This document shows positions 24,060 to 32,908 of a DNA stretch of 64,000 nt, in pieces (within the stretch, counting starts at the first letter, position 1; each line of letters starts with the position of its first letter). This DNA comes from an alpha proteobacterium U9-1i (GTDB taxonomy: Bacteria > Pseudomonadota > Alphaproteobacteria > Caulobacterales > Aquidulcibacteraceae): positions 1,612,001 to 1,676,000 of the forward strand of contig BBSY01000002.1 in the NCBI GenBank assembly GCA_000974665.1. Reading direction: 5' to 3'. The position numbers and the translations under genes were made by a program. The notes under the pieces were generated by a model, which did not search any database, was not told the origin of the DNA, and saw only the letters and a program-made list of their open reading frames with translations.

Positions 24060-26669
24060 TCAGCTATCGCCGCCAAAGCGATCAAGCAAGCGCCGCAGAT
24101 ACTCGCGTTCGGATTCCGGCCGGCTTGCGTCCTGCGCCCGGCGGCGGATTTCGTCGAGGATTTCGCGCGCGCGAACCGGGTCAATCTGCGTTGGGATCGA
24201 CGTATCGCCTTCGCCCACGCCGCCGCTGGGCGCAAGCCGGCCCAGCGGATCGCGCGGGCCGCTGGCTTCGCCGCTTTGGCCGCTTTCAGCGCGTCGGCCT
24301 TGCTCGCGCATCTGCGTCGCCAATTGCTCTGCGCCTTCGCGCAGGCTTTCAAGCGCTGCGGCCTGCGCGGATTCGGCCGCATCGAGATCGCCGCGCGCGA
24401 GCGCGTTCTCTGCTTGCTGCATGGCGCGTTGCGCGGCGTTCAGATCATCGCTGGGCGCAGCGCCCGCTTCGCTGGCCTGTTGCTGGGCTTGGCCGAGGCT
24501 TTCGCGAATCTGCGCTTGCTGCTCGGCGAGTTGCTCTCCACCGCCTTGGCCGCCTTCGTTCTCGCCACCGCTGCCGCCGCCGCTGTCGTTTTGGCGCTGT
24601 GTCTCGTCGTTGAGCGCACGCTGTTCGCCAATCGCCTGCGACAGCTCGTCCATGCTCTGCTGCATCTGCGGATTCTGCTGGCCTTCTTGGCCTTCCTGAC
24701 CTTCGCCGTCCTGGCTCTCGGAGAGCTGCGCGTCCATGTTGTTCAGGATTTGCGAAAGCTGCTGCAGCAATTGTTGCGCTTCGGCGTTGCGGCCTTGTTC
24801 GCTCAGACGCTGCACTTCCCGCAGCATTTCCTGGATGTCGCGCTCGCTAACGCTGGCTTGTTCCTCAGTGTCCTCGGCGCTTTCGCTTTCACCGTTTCGC
24901 AGTGCTTCTTGGATCAGGGCCTGCATGTAACGCTCGGTCGCCTGCTCTAACGCCTCGACCAATTGACGGATGCGCTCCGGCGGCGCGCCTGCCGCGAGCG
25001 CCTCGGCCAAAGCGCGCTGCGCTTCTTCCATCGCGCGCCGCGTATCGGCCGCACCGCCATACTCCGCGCGCAGCGCCGTGCGCCACAGCATGTCAGCTGC
25101 GTCGTCGGTGTCGCCGATGGATTGCGCCGTATCGAGTTCGGCGCGCGCCATGCGGAAGCCCAGAAACACCGCCATGTCGCGGAAATAGCCATCGCGGGGC
25201 GCCATGGTGAGCGCATCGAGCAAGCGCGCCGCCTGGCGGATCCCATCCGGCGCGCGGCGCAGCGACGGCTGGCGCTCATAATCGCGCACCTCGATGCGTT
25301 CGTTCCCAAGCAGGATGGCGCCTGCGGGAATGCTTGGCCAATTCCGCCGCTGCGCGCGCTGATAAGGGCGCCGTTCAGTGAGGATATGGCGGCGAATTTC
25401 AATCGCGGCTTGCGCCAGCGGCTGTAGAAACACCTTCTCCGGCAGCGTGAACCTGAGTGGCGTGCTTGCGCCTTCCTGGCCCAGCGCGTCGAACGCGACG
25501 ATCTGCGCTTCCACCTCCATGCCGGCATAGGGGTGATCAGCAAGATCAAGCTCGCTTTCGCCCTCCGCGCTGCGCGGATCGCCAGCCGGTGATTCCACCG
25601 CTGTGTCGATTGCCGGCGCCTGCGCTAGGCTTTCAGGTGGATCGGTGGGGCGCACCCGCAACGCCAACCGCGTCACGCCAAAATCATCCGCCGCGCGCCA
25701 TGCGACCGCGACATTCTCCGCCGCCATCTGCGCAAGTGGCGCGGTGAACGCCGCCTCCGGCGCTGCGTCCGGCGATGGCGCCATGCGCCATTGCGCGCGC
25801 GTGTGGAAGCGCACGATGCGCAATCGACCAGGGCCTGGCAGCGTCATCTGTGCTTCCCACGCGCCGTCGGCGGCGAGCGTGAAGCGTTCGCGCCTTTGTC
25901 CGCGCGGGCCATCGAACACCAAAACCGGTGCGCCCACAGGGCCCGTCAGGCGCACGGTGGCCTCGACCGTGGGCGGCGTCTCAACCCGTTGGCCCAGACG
26001 ATCACTCAGCGAAATCGGCGCCGCGTGCGTGTAGTCGGCAGGCGTCACCCATGCTTCGATCTGCATCGGCTGATCGCCCAGCAGCGGGCCTGGGTCCGGC
26101 AGGAACGCACGCGCCAATCTGTCCGAACCGTTGCCGCCGGCAAGGATCGCCGCGGTCAGAAGCGCCGCGATCAAGACGTAGCGCAGTTTGTAGGGATCGA
26201 TTTGGTCAAGCTGCGGTCGGGGCGGGCCGGCGCGCGCATATTCGGCGCGGGCGATGGCATGTTCGCGCTCGCGCGACCAAAGCGCCACCGAGAACGCATC
26301 GTAACGCGAGGGCCGGTCGCGCAGCGATTCAAACGCGGCGATGTCGAGCTTCGAGTCTACCGCCAGTCGCGCGCGCGCCTCGGCCTCGGTCGGCGCCTGG
26401 TAGGTGCGTTGCGCGCGCCAAGTGAGCCAGGCGAACACAGCCAGCGCCGCGATGGCGGTGAGGCTCTGCGCCATCCACGGCAACAAGTCGTGCACGCCAG
26501 CGAGCGCCAACGCCGCCCAAACGCCAATCGCAAGCAATACGGGGAGGCCGATACGCAACGTCCGCTCAAGCGCGAGCCCGCGTCGCGCACGCGCGGTCTC
26601 CTGGGCCAGCAGGTCGAGGGCGTCCTGGTGTTTCAAGCGGGGGGAGCCTAACAGGCCGTCTCTGGCCAA
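24060..26669 (-). CDS. TIGR02302/DUF4175 family large membrane protein
   Basis: An 869-residue protein. Two hydrophobic segments (about residues 40-58 and 65-85) form a hairpin, another lies near 170-185, then comes a long region with beta-rich stretches such as VAWRAADDFGVTRLALRVRP. The C-terminal 300 residues are strongly coiled-coil and Gln/Glu/Gly-rich, with QEGQEGQQNPQMQQSMDEL and GGGSGGENEGGQGGG. This is the layout of the alphaproteobacterial TIGR02302 family, whose function is unknown. Only a TTG at 26669 extends the full N-terminus and no clear RBS is visible; TTG 26636 is an alternative. Confidence 0.85.
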   Translation of the reverse strand: MARDGLLGSPRLKHQDALDLLAQETARARRGLALERTLRIGLPVLLAIGVWAALALAGVHDLLPWMAQSLTAIAALAVFAWLTWRAQRTYQAPTEAEARARLAVDSKLDIAAFESLRDRPSRYDAFSVALWSREREHAIARAEYARAGPPRPQLDQIDPYKLRYVLIAALLTAAILAGGNGSDRLARAFLPDPGPLLGDQPMQIEAWVTPADYTHAAPISLSDRLGQRVETPPTVEATVRLTGPVGAPVLVFDGPRGQRRERFTLAADGAWEAQMTLPGPGRLRIVRFHTRAQWRMAPSPDAAPEAAFTAPLAQMAAENVAVAWRAADDFGVTRLALRVRPTDPPESLAQAPAIDTAVESPAGDPRSAEGESELDLADHPYAGMEVEAQIVAFDALGQEGASTPLRFTLPEKVFLQPLAQAAIEIRRHILTERRPYQRAQRRNWPSIPAGAILLGNERIEVRDYERQPSLRRAPDGIRQAARLLDALTMAPRDGYFRDMAVFLGFRMARAELDTAQSIGDTDDAADMLWRTALRAEYGGAADTRRAMEEAQRALAEALAAGAPPERIRQLVEALEQATERYMQALIQEALRNGESESAEDTEEQASVSERDIQEMLREVQRLSEQGRNAEAQQLLQQLSQILNNMDAQLSESQDGEGQEGQEGQQNPQMQQSMDELSQAIGEQRALNDETQRQNDSGGGSGGENEGGQGGGEQLAEQQAQIRESLGQAQQQASEAGAAPSDDLNAAQRAMQQAENALARGDLDAAESAQAAALESLREGAEQLATQMREQGRRAESGQSGEASGPRDPLGRLAPSGGVGEGDTSIPTQIDPVRAREILDEIRRRAQDASRPESEREYLRRLLDRFGGDS

Positions 26670-26734
26670 ACCATGACGGTAGCGTGCACCGGCGCAGTGT
26701 TTCGTCGCTAACTTTCGCTTAATCCGCGCCCGGA

Positions 26735-27325
26735 CTATGAGCCCCAGGGCGGCGGTGGCGTCTCAACTGGCGCGGAGAGATCGAATTCGACTCGGAAATA
26801 GCGGCTGGGGCGCTCCAGCTGGTAGGCGAACAAATGGCCCGGTTGGATCTCCACCGACCAAACGTTCTCCGCTGACGCTGGAATATTGTTGGCGTGGAAG
26901 AGGCGCTGCGAAAAGGCGTCGGCAGGGAAATCCTGACGCGTCTGTGTGCCCGCGCCGGCGCTATCGCCGCCATATTGGGTGAGCGTGTCTTCACTGCCGT
27001 CTTCGTGGCGATGATCGTGCTTCAAACGCAGGCCCGAGCCTGTGCGTGTGATCACCCAAGTACGCGAGCGGTTCTCACCGACATGAAACGGAACGCGGAT
27101 TTCCGTCGCGCTGCATTCACGAACGTGCATCACCAAATGCTCGCTGGCGATCCCGGCGTCGGCTGCATCATGGGTAACGACGCGGCCGCGAAAGCTTTGG
27201 CCGCACAGCAATGAGAGTTGCGCGAAGAACGTGGTCGGCGCTGACGCTTCCGCCTGCGGCGGTGCAGGGGGCGTGGCGCAAGAGGCAAGCGCGAGCGCGG
27301 CAAGGGCAAGGACGAGATGCTTCAT
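26735..27325 (-). CDS. Conserved lipoprotein of unknown function
   Basis: A 196-residue lipoprotein with signal LALAALALASCATPP (lipobox LASC). The mature region carries FFAQLSLLCGQSFRGRVV, HDHRHEDGSEDTLTQYGGD and a C-terminal FAYQLERPSRYFRVEFDLS, a pattern I associate with a conserved but uncharacterised Gram-negative family. It is the last gene of the argH-lptM-lysA operon; its ATG overlaps the lysA stop by 4 bp. Confidence 0.78.
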   Translation of the reverse strand: MKHLVLALAALALASCATPPAPPQAEASAPTTFFAQLSLLCGQSFRGRVVTHDAADAGIASEHLVMHVRECSATEIRVPFHVGENRSRTWVITRTGSGLRLKHDHRHEDGSEDTLTQYGGDSAGAGTQTRQDFPADAFSQRLFHANNIPASAENVWSVEIQPGHLFAYQLERPSRYFRVEFDLSAPVETPPPPWGS

Positions 27326-28572
27326 TGTGGTATGTGTTCCAACGCCATTTGCTCCTCAACGCGCCAGCGCCGGCGCACGACGTCGAACCGATCGCCGCGC
27401 ACCAGCACTTCGGCCACCAGTTCGCGCGCATTGTAAGTAGACGCCATCGTCGCGCCGTATGCGCCCGCGGTCATGAACGCCACCAAGTCGTTTGGCCCCA
27501 AAGGCGCTAACGCGCGGTTGCGCGTGAACGTGTCGCCTGTCTCACAGATCGGCCCGACGACGTCGTAAGCGACGTGTTTTTGCGCGGTCTCGCGCAGAGG
27601 CCGGATTTCGTGAAACGCTTCGTACATCGCCGGGCGCAGAAGATCGTTCATGCCCGCGTCGAGAACCAGGATTGGTCTCTGCGGGCGCTCCTGGATGCGA
27701 ATTACCCGAGACAAGAGCACGCCGGCATTGCCAGCGATCATGCGCCCTGGTTCAAACGCCAACGCGATGTCGAGCCCGTCGGTGACACGCTTCACCATCG
27801 CCGCATATTCAGCCGGTGAGGGCGGATCGGGTTCGTTGAAATACGGCACACCCAGTCCGCCACCCAGATCGAGGCGCGTCACCTCCATGCCGTCGGCGCG
27901 CAGTTTTTCCACCAAGCTGCGCATCACGTGGAAGGCCGCTTCGAGCGGCGCCAGATCCCTAATCTGGCTGCCGATGTGAACCGCCAAGCCTTTGGCGTCG
28001 AGATGCGGATCCACATGCGCGCGCGCATAGAGTTGCAAGGCCTGGTCGTTCGACACGCCGAACTTCGCATCGCTTTTGCCGGTCGAGATTTTGTCGTGAC
28101 CACCGGCGCCGACGTCTGGGTTGACGCGGATCGCAAGCGGCGCACGTTTGCCCAAACTCGCCGCGATTTGCGACAAAGCCGCCATCTCGGCAATGCTCTC
28201 GACGTTGATCTGATCGACGCCGGCCTTCACTGCGAAGGCGAGCTCATCCTCGGTTTTACCCACGCCTGAGAAAATGATCCGTTCCGCCGGCACGCCTGCC
28301 TTCAGCGCCCGCTGAATTTCGCCTTGGCTCACTGTATCGGCGCCGGCGCCTTTGCGCGCGAGTGTGGCAAGCACGGCGATGTTGGCGTTCGCCTTCACGG
28401 CGAACGCTACGTTCACGTCACGCGGGGCGAACGCCTGTTTGAAAACGTCATAATGCCGTTCAAGCGTCGCTGACGAATACACGTAAACAGGAGTGCCGAC
28501 GGCTTCCGCGATTGTCGCCAGCGATACGTTTTCGCAATGGAGCGCGCCGTTCCGGTACTCGAAATGATTCAT
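27322..28572 (-). CDS. lysA: Diaminopimelate decarboxylase
   Basis: A 416-residue PLP enzyme that decarboxylates meso-diaminopimelate to lysine. VAFAVKANANIAVL contains the Schiff-base lysine, and RVNPDVGAGGHDKISTGKSDAKFGV, AVHIGSQI, LDLGGGLGVPY and VGPICETGDTF are the class III decarboxylase signatures. I choose ATG 28572 (MNHFEYRNG), which overlaps the lptM stop by 4 bp; a longer open frame upstream only reads through lptM. Confidence 0.95.
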   Translation of the reverse strand: MNHFEYRNGALHCENVSLATIAEAVGTPVYVYSSATLERHYDVFKQAFAPRDVNVAFAVKANANIAVLATLARKGAGADTVSQGEIQRALKAGVPAERIIFSGVGKTEDELAFAVKAGVDQINVESIAEMAALSQIAASLGKRAPLAIRVNPDVGAGGHDKISTGKSDAKFGVSNDQALQLYARAHVDPHLDAKGLAVHIGSQIRDLAPLEAAFHVMRSLVEKLRADGMEVTRLDLGGGLGVPYFNEPDPPSPAEYAAMVKRVTDGLDIALAFEPGRMIAGNAGVLLSRVIRIQERPQRPILVLDAGMNDLLRPAMYEAFHEIRPLRETAQKHVAYDVVGPICETGDTFTRNRALAPLGPNDLVAFMTAGAYGATMASTYNARELVAEVLVRGDRFDVVRRRWRVEEQMALEHIPQ

Positions 28573-28766
28573 TGCGGATTTGGTTGCTCGCAGCGTGCGT
28601 CGATGATCACGCGTGGGTTGCGCTCGCGCTCGGCGCGTTGACGCGCGCAGCCTTCCGACGTCGCCTCGTCGCGGTTCCACATCGGCCCCGGGCGCTCCAG
28701 GCCGCCTTTGATGCCGCAGCCGGCCAGCAGCGAAAGCGCGAGAGCGCTGATCACGAGACGCGTCAT
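28569..28766 (-). CDS. lptM: LptM-like small lipoprotein
   Basis: A 65-residue lipoprotein. The signal ends LALSLLAGCGIKGGLERPG, matching the LptM/YifL pattern of LAGCGxKGPL. In E. coli LptM helps assembly and disulfide maturation of the LPS translocon LptD. The gene neighbours dapF or lysA in many proteobacteria, which supports the call. A second cysteine pair (EGCAR and ARCEQ) in the short tail is worth noting. It overlaps argH and lysA by 4 bp each. Confidence 0.82.
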   Translation of the reverse strand: MTRLVISALALSLLAGCGIKGGLERPGPMWNRDEATSEGCARQRAERERNPRVIIDARCEQPNPQ

Positions 28767-30181
28767 TCAAACGACTCCTTCCAGCGCGTGACTTGCTCAC
28801 GCACCCGCTCCGACGCGGTTCCGCCATAGCTTTCGCGGGCTTCTACTGATTTTTCAACTGTGAGCGACGCGCGGCCGGCCTCGCTGATGCGCGGCTCGAT
28901 CGCTTGGAACTCCGAAAGCGGCAAATCCGCCAGCTCCCGCACGCCCAATTCCTCGGCGCGCCGGACAATGCGGCCGGTCACGTCGTGCGCCTCGCGGAAC
29001 GGCGTTTTGAGATTGCGCACAAGCCAATCCGCCAGGTCGGTCGCGGTGGAATAGCCCCGAGCGGCCGCCTCGCGCATCGTGGCGCGGTCAAACGCGATCG
29101 TCTCCAGCATGCCTGTGATCGCTGTGATCGAAAGCTCGAACGCATCGAAGGCCGAGAACGTCAGCGCTTTGTCGTCCTGCAAATCCTTCGCATAAGCGAG
29201 CGGCAGTTTCTGCACGATGCCGTTGAGTGCCTGAAAATCCGCCGCCACGCGCGCGGCCTTGGCGCGCACGAGTTCGGCTGCGTCCGGATTGCGTTTCTGT
29301 GGCATGATCGAGGAGCCGGTGCTCCATTGATCGCTCAAACGCGCGAACCCGAACTGCGGGCTGGTCCACAGCACCAATTCTTCCGCAAGGCGCGAAAGGT
29401 GGGTCATGCAGATGGAGAGGTTCGCCAACGCCGCCAGGGCGAAATCGCGCGAGCCGACCGCATCGAGCGAGTTCGACGCCGGCGCATGAAAGCCCAGCGC
29501 CTTTGCGGTGGCGTCGCGGTCAATCGGATAGGGCGTGCCGGCCAACGCGGCTGCGCCCAGCGGGCACTCCCACGCCGCTTCCAACGCCGCGCCGATCACC
29601 CGCACGCGGTCGCGCTCGAGCATGGACACATACGCCAGCAAGTGGTGGCCAAGCGTGATCGGTTGCGCGGTTTGAAGATGGGTGAAGCCGGGCATCACCC
29701 AGTCAGCGTGTTGATCCGCACGCTTCAGCAGCACGCGTTGCAAACGGCGCAGCGCGTCGCCCGCGTCGCGCCCGGCGCGCATTGTCCACAACTTGAAATC
29801 GGTGGCGACTTGATCATTGCGCGAGCGGCCCGTGTGCAGACGCTTGCCGGCTTCGCCGATCCGTTCCGTCAGCCGCGCTTCGATGTTGAGGTGAATGTCC
29901 TCCAGCGCATGCGAGAACTTGAACTCGCCTGACGCGATTTCCGCGGCGATTTGATCCAGGCCCGCCTGTATCGCGCGATTGTCCTCGGCCGTAATGATCC
30001 CTTGGGCGGCGAGCATCGTAGCATGCGCTTTCGAGCCCTCGATGTCCTCGCGCCACAGGCGCTTGTCGACGTCGATCGACGCATTGATCGCCTGCATGGC
30101 CTCAGCGGGACTGGCGCCGAAGCGTCCGCCCCACATATCGTGGCCGCTGGAACCGGAGGATTTGGACTTGGGATCTGACAT
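28763..30181 (-). CDS. argH: Argininosuccinate lyase
   Basis: A 472-residue lyase catalysing the last step of arginine synthesis. MWGGRFGASPAEAMQAIN is the N-terminal family start, GRSRNDQVATDFKLW and GFTHLQTAQPITLGHHLLAY are conserved blocks, and GSSIMPQKRNPDAAELVRAKAAR includes the fumarase-family signature. It heads the argH-lptM-lysA-lipoprotein operon. ATG 30181 is used, giving a short Ser/Lys-rich extension before MWGGRFG; a start at that methionine is possible. It diverges from a thioredoxin-like gene only 10 bp away. Confidence 0.94.
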   Translation of the reverse strand: MSDPKSKSSGSSGHDMWGGRFGASPAEAMQAINASIDVDKRLWREDIEGSKAHATMLAAQGIITAEDNRAIQAGLDQIAAEIASGEFKFSHALEDIHLNIEARLTERIGEAGKRLHTGRSRNDQVATDFKLWTMRAGRDAGDALRRLQRVLLKRADQHADWVMPGFTHLQTAQPITLGHHLLAYVSMLERDRVRVIGAALEAAWECPLGAAALAGTPYPIDRDATAKALGFHAPASNSLDAVGSRDFALAALANLSICMTHLSRLAEELVLWTSPQFGFARLSDQWSTGSSIMPQKRNPDAAELVRAKAARVAADFQALNGIVQKLPLAYAKDLQDDKALTFSAFDAFELSITAITGMLETIAFDRATMREAAARGYSTATDLADWLVRNLKTPFREAHDVTGRIVRRAEELGVRELADLPLSEFQAIEPRISEAGRASLTVEKSVEARESYGGTASERVREQVTRWKESFE

Positions 30182-30191
30182 TGGATCGAGT

Positions 30192-30797
30192 GTGAAGCCT
30201 TCCAAGCGACCGAACTGGCCGCTCCGCGCCGCCATGGTGCTGATTGCCGTGGGCGCCGTCGCGGTCCTTTACGTGCTTTTCGCGGCCTCTTCAAAGCCTG
30301 AACAGGGCGGCCTCTACAGCGCCTACGCCCGGGGCGGCCTCGGCAATCTGGTGGTGTTGGAGGAAGTCCCGCCCATGCCGGCCGAGACGCTGCGCGACGC
30401 CGAGGGCAACGCCACAACTTTGGCCAGCCTGTCCGAGGGGCAGGTCACTCTGGTGAACCTGTGGGCGACATGGTGCGCGCCCTGCATCACCGAGATGCCC
30501 ACCATCGGCGCGCTCGCGCGTCAATACGAAGGTCGGCTCAACGTCATCGCCGTGAGTGTCGATAGCGAAGCCAAGGAAGCCGACGCCCGCTCGCAGCTGG
30601 CGCAGCTAAGCGAAGGATCGCTCGCCTTTTACATCGAGCCCAGCCGCGGCGTGCTGTTTTCCATGCGCGCGGCCGGTATGCCCGTGACGGTGCTCTACGG
30701 CCGGGATGGTCGCGAGCGCGCGCGTCTGGTCGGCGGAGCTGATTGGGCGAGCCCCGAAGCCATGGCGTTGATCGACGCGGCGCTTGCCGAGCCATGA
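30192..30797 (+). CDS. TlpA-like membrane-anchored thiol-disulfide oxidoreductase
   Basis: A 201-residue protein with one N-terminal transmembrane helix (AAMVLIAVGAVAVLYVLFAA) and a thioredoxin domain facing the periplasm. VTLVNLWATWCAPCITEMP contains the WCAPC active site, and AAGMPVTVLYGRDGRE includes the cis-proline. TlpA/ResE-like proteins reduce cytochrome apoproteins or other envelope thiols. GTG 30192 is my preferred start; ATG 30234 would cut into the membrane helix. Its start is 10 bp from the argH start. It overlaps the GNAT gene by 4 bp. Confidence 0.87.
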   Translation: MKPSKRPNWPLRAAMVLIAVGAVAVLYVLFAASSKPEQGGLYSAYARGGLGNLVVLEEVPPMPAETLRDAEGNATTLASLSEGQVTLVNLWATWCAPCITEMPTIGALARQYEGRLNVIAVSVDSEAKEADARSQLAQLSEGSLAFYIEPSRGVLFSMRAAGMPVTVLYGRDGRERARLVGGADWASPEAMALIDAALAEP

Positions 30798-31321
30798 GCG
30801 GCGGCGTGCCGATCGTTGAAACCGAACGGCTCCGCATGCGCCCGCATGGCCTCGCGGACCTCGATGCAAGCTTGGCGATGTGGGCCGACGCCGAAGTCGC
30901 ACGCCATATCAGCAATAAGTCCAGCACTCGTGAAGAATGCTGGTCGCGGATACTACGCTACGCCGGACACTGGAGCCTGATGGGCTTTGGCTACTGGCTT
31001 GTGGAAGAGAAAACGACTGGCCGCTTCGTCGGCGAAGCCGGCTTCGGTGATTTCAAGCGCGAGATGGTTCCCGATTTCGGCGGTGCGCCGGAGCACGGCT
31101 GGGCGCTTGCGCCATGGGCGCATGGCAAGGGCTACGCCACAGAAGCGGGCCAAGCCGCGCTGGCGTGGGCCAAGACCAAATTCGGTGCGCGCGACGTCGT
31201 CTGCATGATCTCACCGGAAAATGCGCCGTCACTCCGGGTGGCCGAGCGGCTCGGCTATGTCGAATACGGCCGCACGGTCTTCAAAGGTGGCGAAAACATC
31301 CTCTTTCGCAGGCCGCTTTGA
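30794..31321 (+). CDS. GNAT family N-acetyltransferase (RimJ/RimL type)
   Basis: A 175-residue acetyltransferase. IVETERLRMRPHGLADLDA is the typical RimJ/RimL-type opening. EHGWALAPWAHGKGYATEAGQAAL contains the acetyl-CoA pyrophosphate loop (here HGKGYATE), and ENAPSLRVAERLGYVEYGR is the conserved C-terminal block. The acceptor is unknown. The ATG overlaps the tlpA-like stop (ATGA), so the two are co-translated. Confidence 0.87.
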   Translation: MSGGVPIVETERLRMRPHGLADLDASLAMWADAEVARHISNKSSTREECWSRILRYAGHWSLMGFGYWLVEEKTTGRFVGEAGFGDFKREMVPDFGGAPEHGWALAPWAHGKGYATEAGQAALAWAKTKFGARDVVCMISPENAPSLRVAERLGYVEYGRTVFKGGENILFRRPL

Positions 31322-31398
31322 CTGCCTGATCCGATTGTCGCCCGCGCGGAGGATCGCTAGAGGTCAGGTCGAGGGCCGCGAGGCGGGGATTCTGATTG

Positions 31399-31980
31399 AT
31401 GTTGCGAGCCTTTATTGGCGCTTTTTGCGCGCTGGCCGTCGCCGGCGTCGCCAGCGCCCAACAATGGGCGGGTTCCGATCCCTCCCGCTCGCCGCGCGCT
31501 TTCGGGCAGGGCGATGTGGATTTCGTGCTCTCTGAATTGTGCTTCCCGTTTTTGCTTCAAGGCATCGACGGCGTCGCGCTTGCGCGGGCTCGCGGGCTCG
31601 AGACCGCGTTTGGCACGCAGGATTGGGCGTCCGGCGGTCGGGCGTATCTTGTCGGCCAAGCTGACGTCATGGTGTCGTTCGATGACGCCGACGACGGGCG
31701 CGCCTGCACGTTCATCATCCGCAGCGGCAATCCGGCCCGCTACAGCGACGCGATTTCAGCGCGCCTCGCCACATGGCCTTCGCAATGGACGCCCGCGCCA
31801 GTCCAAGTCGCGCCTGGAAATTTCTCCAGCCGCACAATCCTCTGCGGCCCTGAACAAGGCCCGCACGACATCGCCTTCGTCAGCATCGGCGGTGAGCAAG
31901 GCACGCCGCCCGTACTCATGACCTTGGCGCGCTTGGCGGAGCGCAACGAACGTTGCGCTCCAGCGCCTGCGCGGCGTTAG
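31399..31980 (+). CDS. Secreted protein of unknown function
   Basis: A 193-residue protein with a classical signal peptide (FIGAFCALAVAGVASAQQ, cleavage after ASA). The mature part has three cysteines, in ELCFPF, GRACTF and TILCGP, plus a late one, and mixed alpha/beta character. I do not recognise a domain. GGGGA lies about 10 bases before ATG 31399. It is possibly at the end of the tlpA-GNAT transcript, with a 77 bp gap. Its stop is 3 bp from that of the convergent lipoprotein gene. Confidence 0.7.
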   Translation: MLRAFIGAFCALAVAGVASAQQWAGSDPSRSPRAFGQGDVDFVLSELCFPFLLQGIDGVALARARGLETAFGTQDWASGGRAYLVGQADVMVSFDDADDGRACTFIIRSGNPARYSDAISARLATWPSQWTPAPVQVAPGNFSSRTILCGPEQGPHDIAFVSIGGEQGTPPVLMTLARLAERNERCAPAPARR

Positions 31981-31983
31981 GCG

Positions 31984-32823
31984 CTACAGGAACGGAGACA
32001 GCGCCAACCGCACGCGCGAGGAAGCCGCCAGCACTTGTGCATAGGTTGCCGGCCGCTCCGGCGCGGTCGCCGCCGGCCACAAGTCGATGAACCGGTTCAG
32101 GTCCGCCAGCGCCGTGTCGTAAGCGCGTGCGTTGCGCGCTTTCAACGCTGTTTCACCCGCCACCAGCGCGTCTCGTGCAGAGAGCGCCGCGCCTAAGCTG
32201 TGCTGGTACTCGATCGGATCAATGAAATCCGCCTGGATCACGTGCTGATAAAGGCCAGCCGAGAGATCGAGCATCCGCGCTGTCAGCGCGGCGTGATCGA
32301 TCTCTAGTCCAGTCCGTGCGGCATTGATGGCGGCTTCGCCGGCTTGGATGCGTTGCGCCATTTGCTGGCGGGAGCTTGCCGCTTCCGTCGCGGCGCGCAC
32401 GGGCGCGATGTCTAGCGCGCCGAACTGGTCGGCCGACGGGTCGTACACCTCAAGCAGGCCCTGCGAGACCAGCACACCCGCCTCTTCGGTCGTGTCGCCC
32501 TCTGCCACGCGGCCGGCGACCAACAAGAAGCCTTTGAGGTGCTGGAGCCGCAAAGCCGTGAGCTGATCTCCGGAAACGCCGGCATAGGCCGTCGCGACGC
32601 CGGCTTCGCCTTGCTCGCCGCCGCTTTCGCCGATCGCCGCTTCGCCAGCTTCGCCGCCCGCGGTGGGCGCAGCTTCACCGGCTTCGCCATGTTGCGCTGC
32701 TTCACCACCTTCGCCGCCGGAGCCAGCTTCGCCACCCGCCCCGCCTTCGCCGCCGCAGGCCGCCAATGAAAGCGCCGCGGCCGCGCCTGCCGTCTGCCAC
32801 AGCTTGTACTTCCAGGTGATCAT
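31984..32823 (-). CDS. Gly/Glu/Ala-rich lipoprotein, possibly iron-regulated
   Basis: A 279-residue lipoprotein with lipobox LSLAAC followed by about 60 residues of low-complexity Gly/Glu/Ala repeats (GGEGG, GEAGEAA) and then a helical domain of about 200 residues containing DHAALTARM and YQHVIQADFIDPIEYQHS. I do not recognise the domain. ATG 32823 is chosen over a start 10 codons earlier because GGGGAG lies 7 bases upstream. It diverges from a PKHD hydroxylase gene, and a Fur-box-like palindrome lies between the two. A link to iron handling is inference from that site. Confidence 0.72.
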   Translation of the reverse strand: MITWKYKLWQTAGAAAALSLAACGGEGGAGGEAGSGGEGGEAAQHGEAGEAAPTAGGEAGEAAIGESGGEQGEAGVATAYAGVSGDQLTALRLQHLKGFLLVAGRVAEGDTTEEAGVLVSQGLLEVYDPSADQFGALDIAPVRAATEAASSRQQMAQRIQAGEAAINAARTGLEIDHAALTARMLDLSAGLYQHVIQADFIDPIEYQHSLGAALSARDALVAGETALKARNARAYDTALADLNRFIDLWPAATAPERPATYAQVLAASSRVRLALSPFL

Positions 32824-32880
32824 GCAGTGCTCCCCGCCGCCTCGGACGTTCAAATAACAGCCGCAGCACTCTGGACCAAA

Positions 32881-32895
32881 TGCAAATCATTCGCA
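32881..32895. promoter_or_regulatory. Putative Fur box
   Basis: TGCAAATCATTCGCA is a 7-1-7 palindrome with one mismatched pair, and agrees with the AT-rich core of alphaproteobacterial Fur operators. It lies 14 bp before the ATG of the PKHD hydroxylase and 58 bp before the divergent lipoprotein, so it could repress both when iron is plentiful. Confidence 0.65.
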
Positions 32896-32908
32896 ATAAC
32901 GGGCGCAC

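Noticed and set aside
32690-32790. Gly/Glu repeats as a tandem DNA repeat or CRISPR-like array
   Set aside because: The units are irregular in length and sequence and lie inside a coding frame; it is a low-complexity protein linker.
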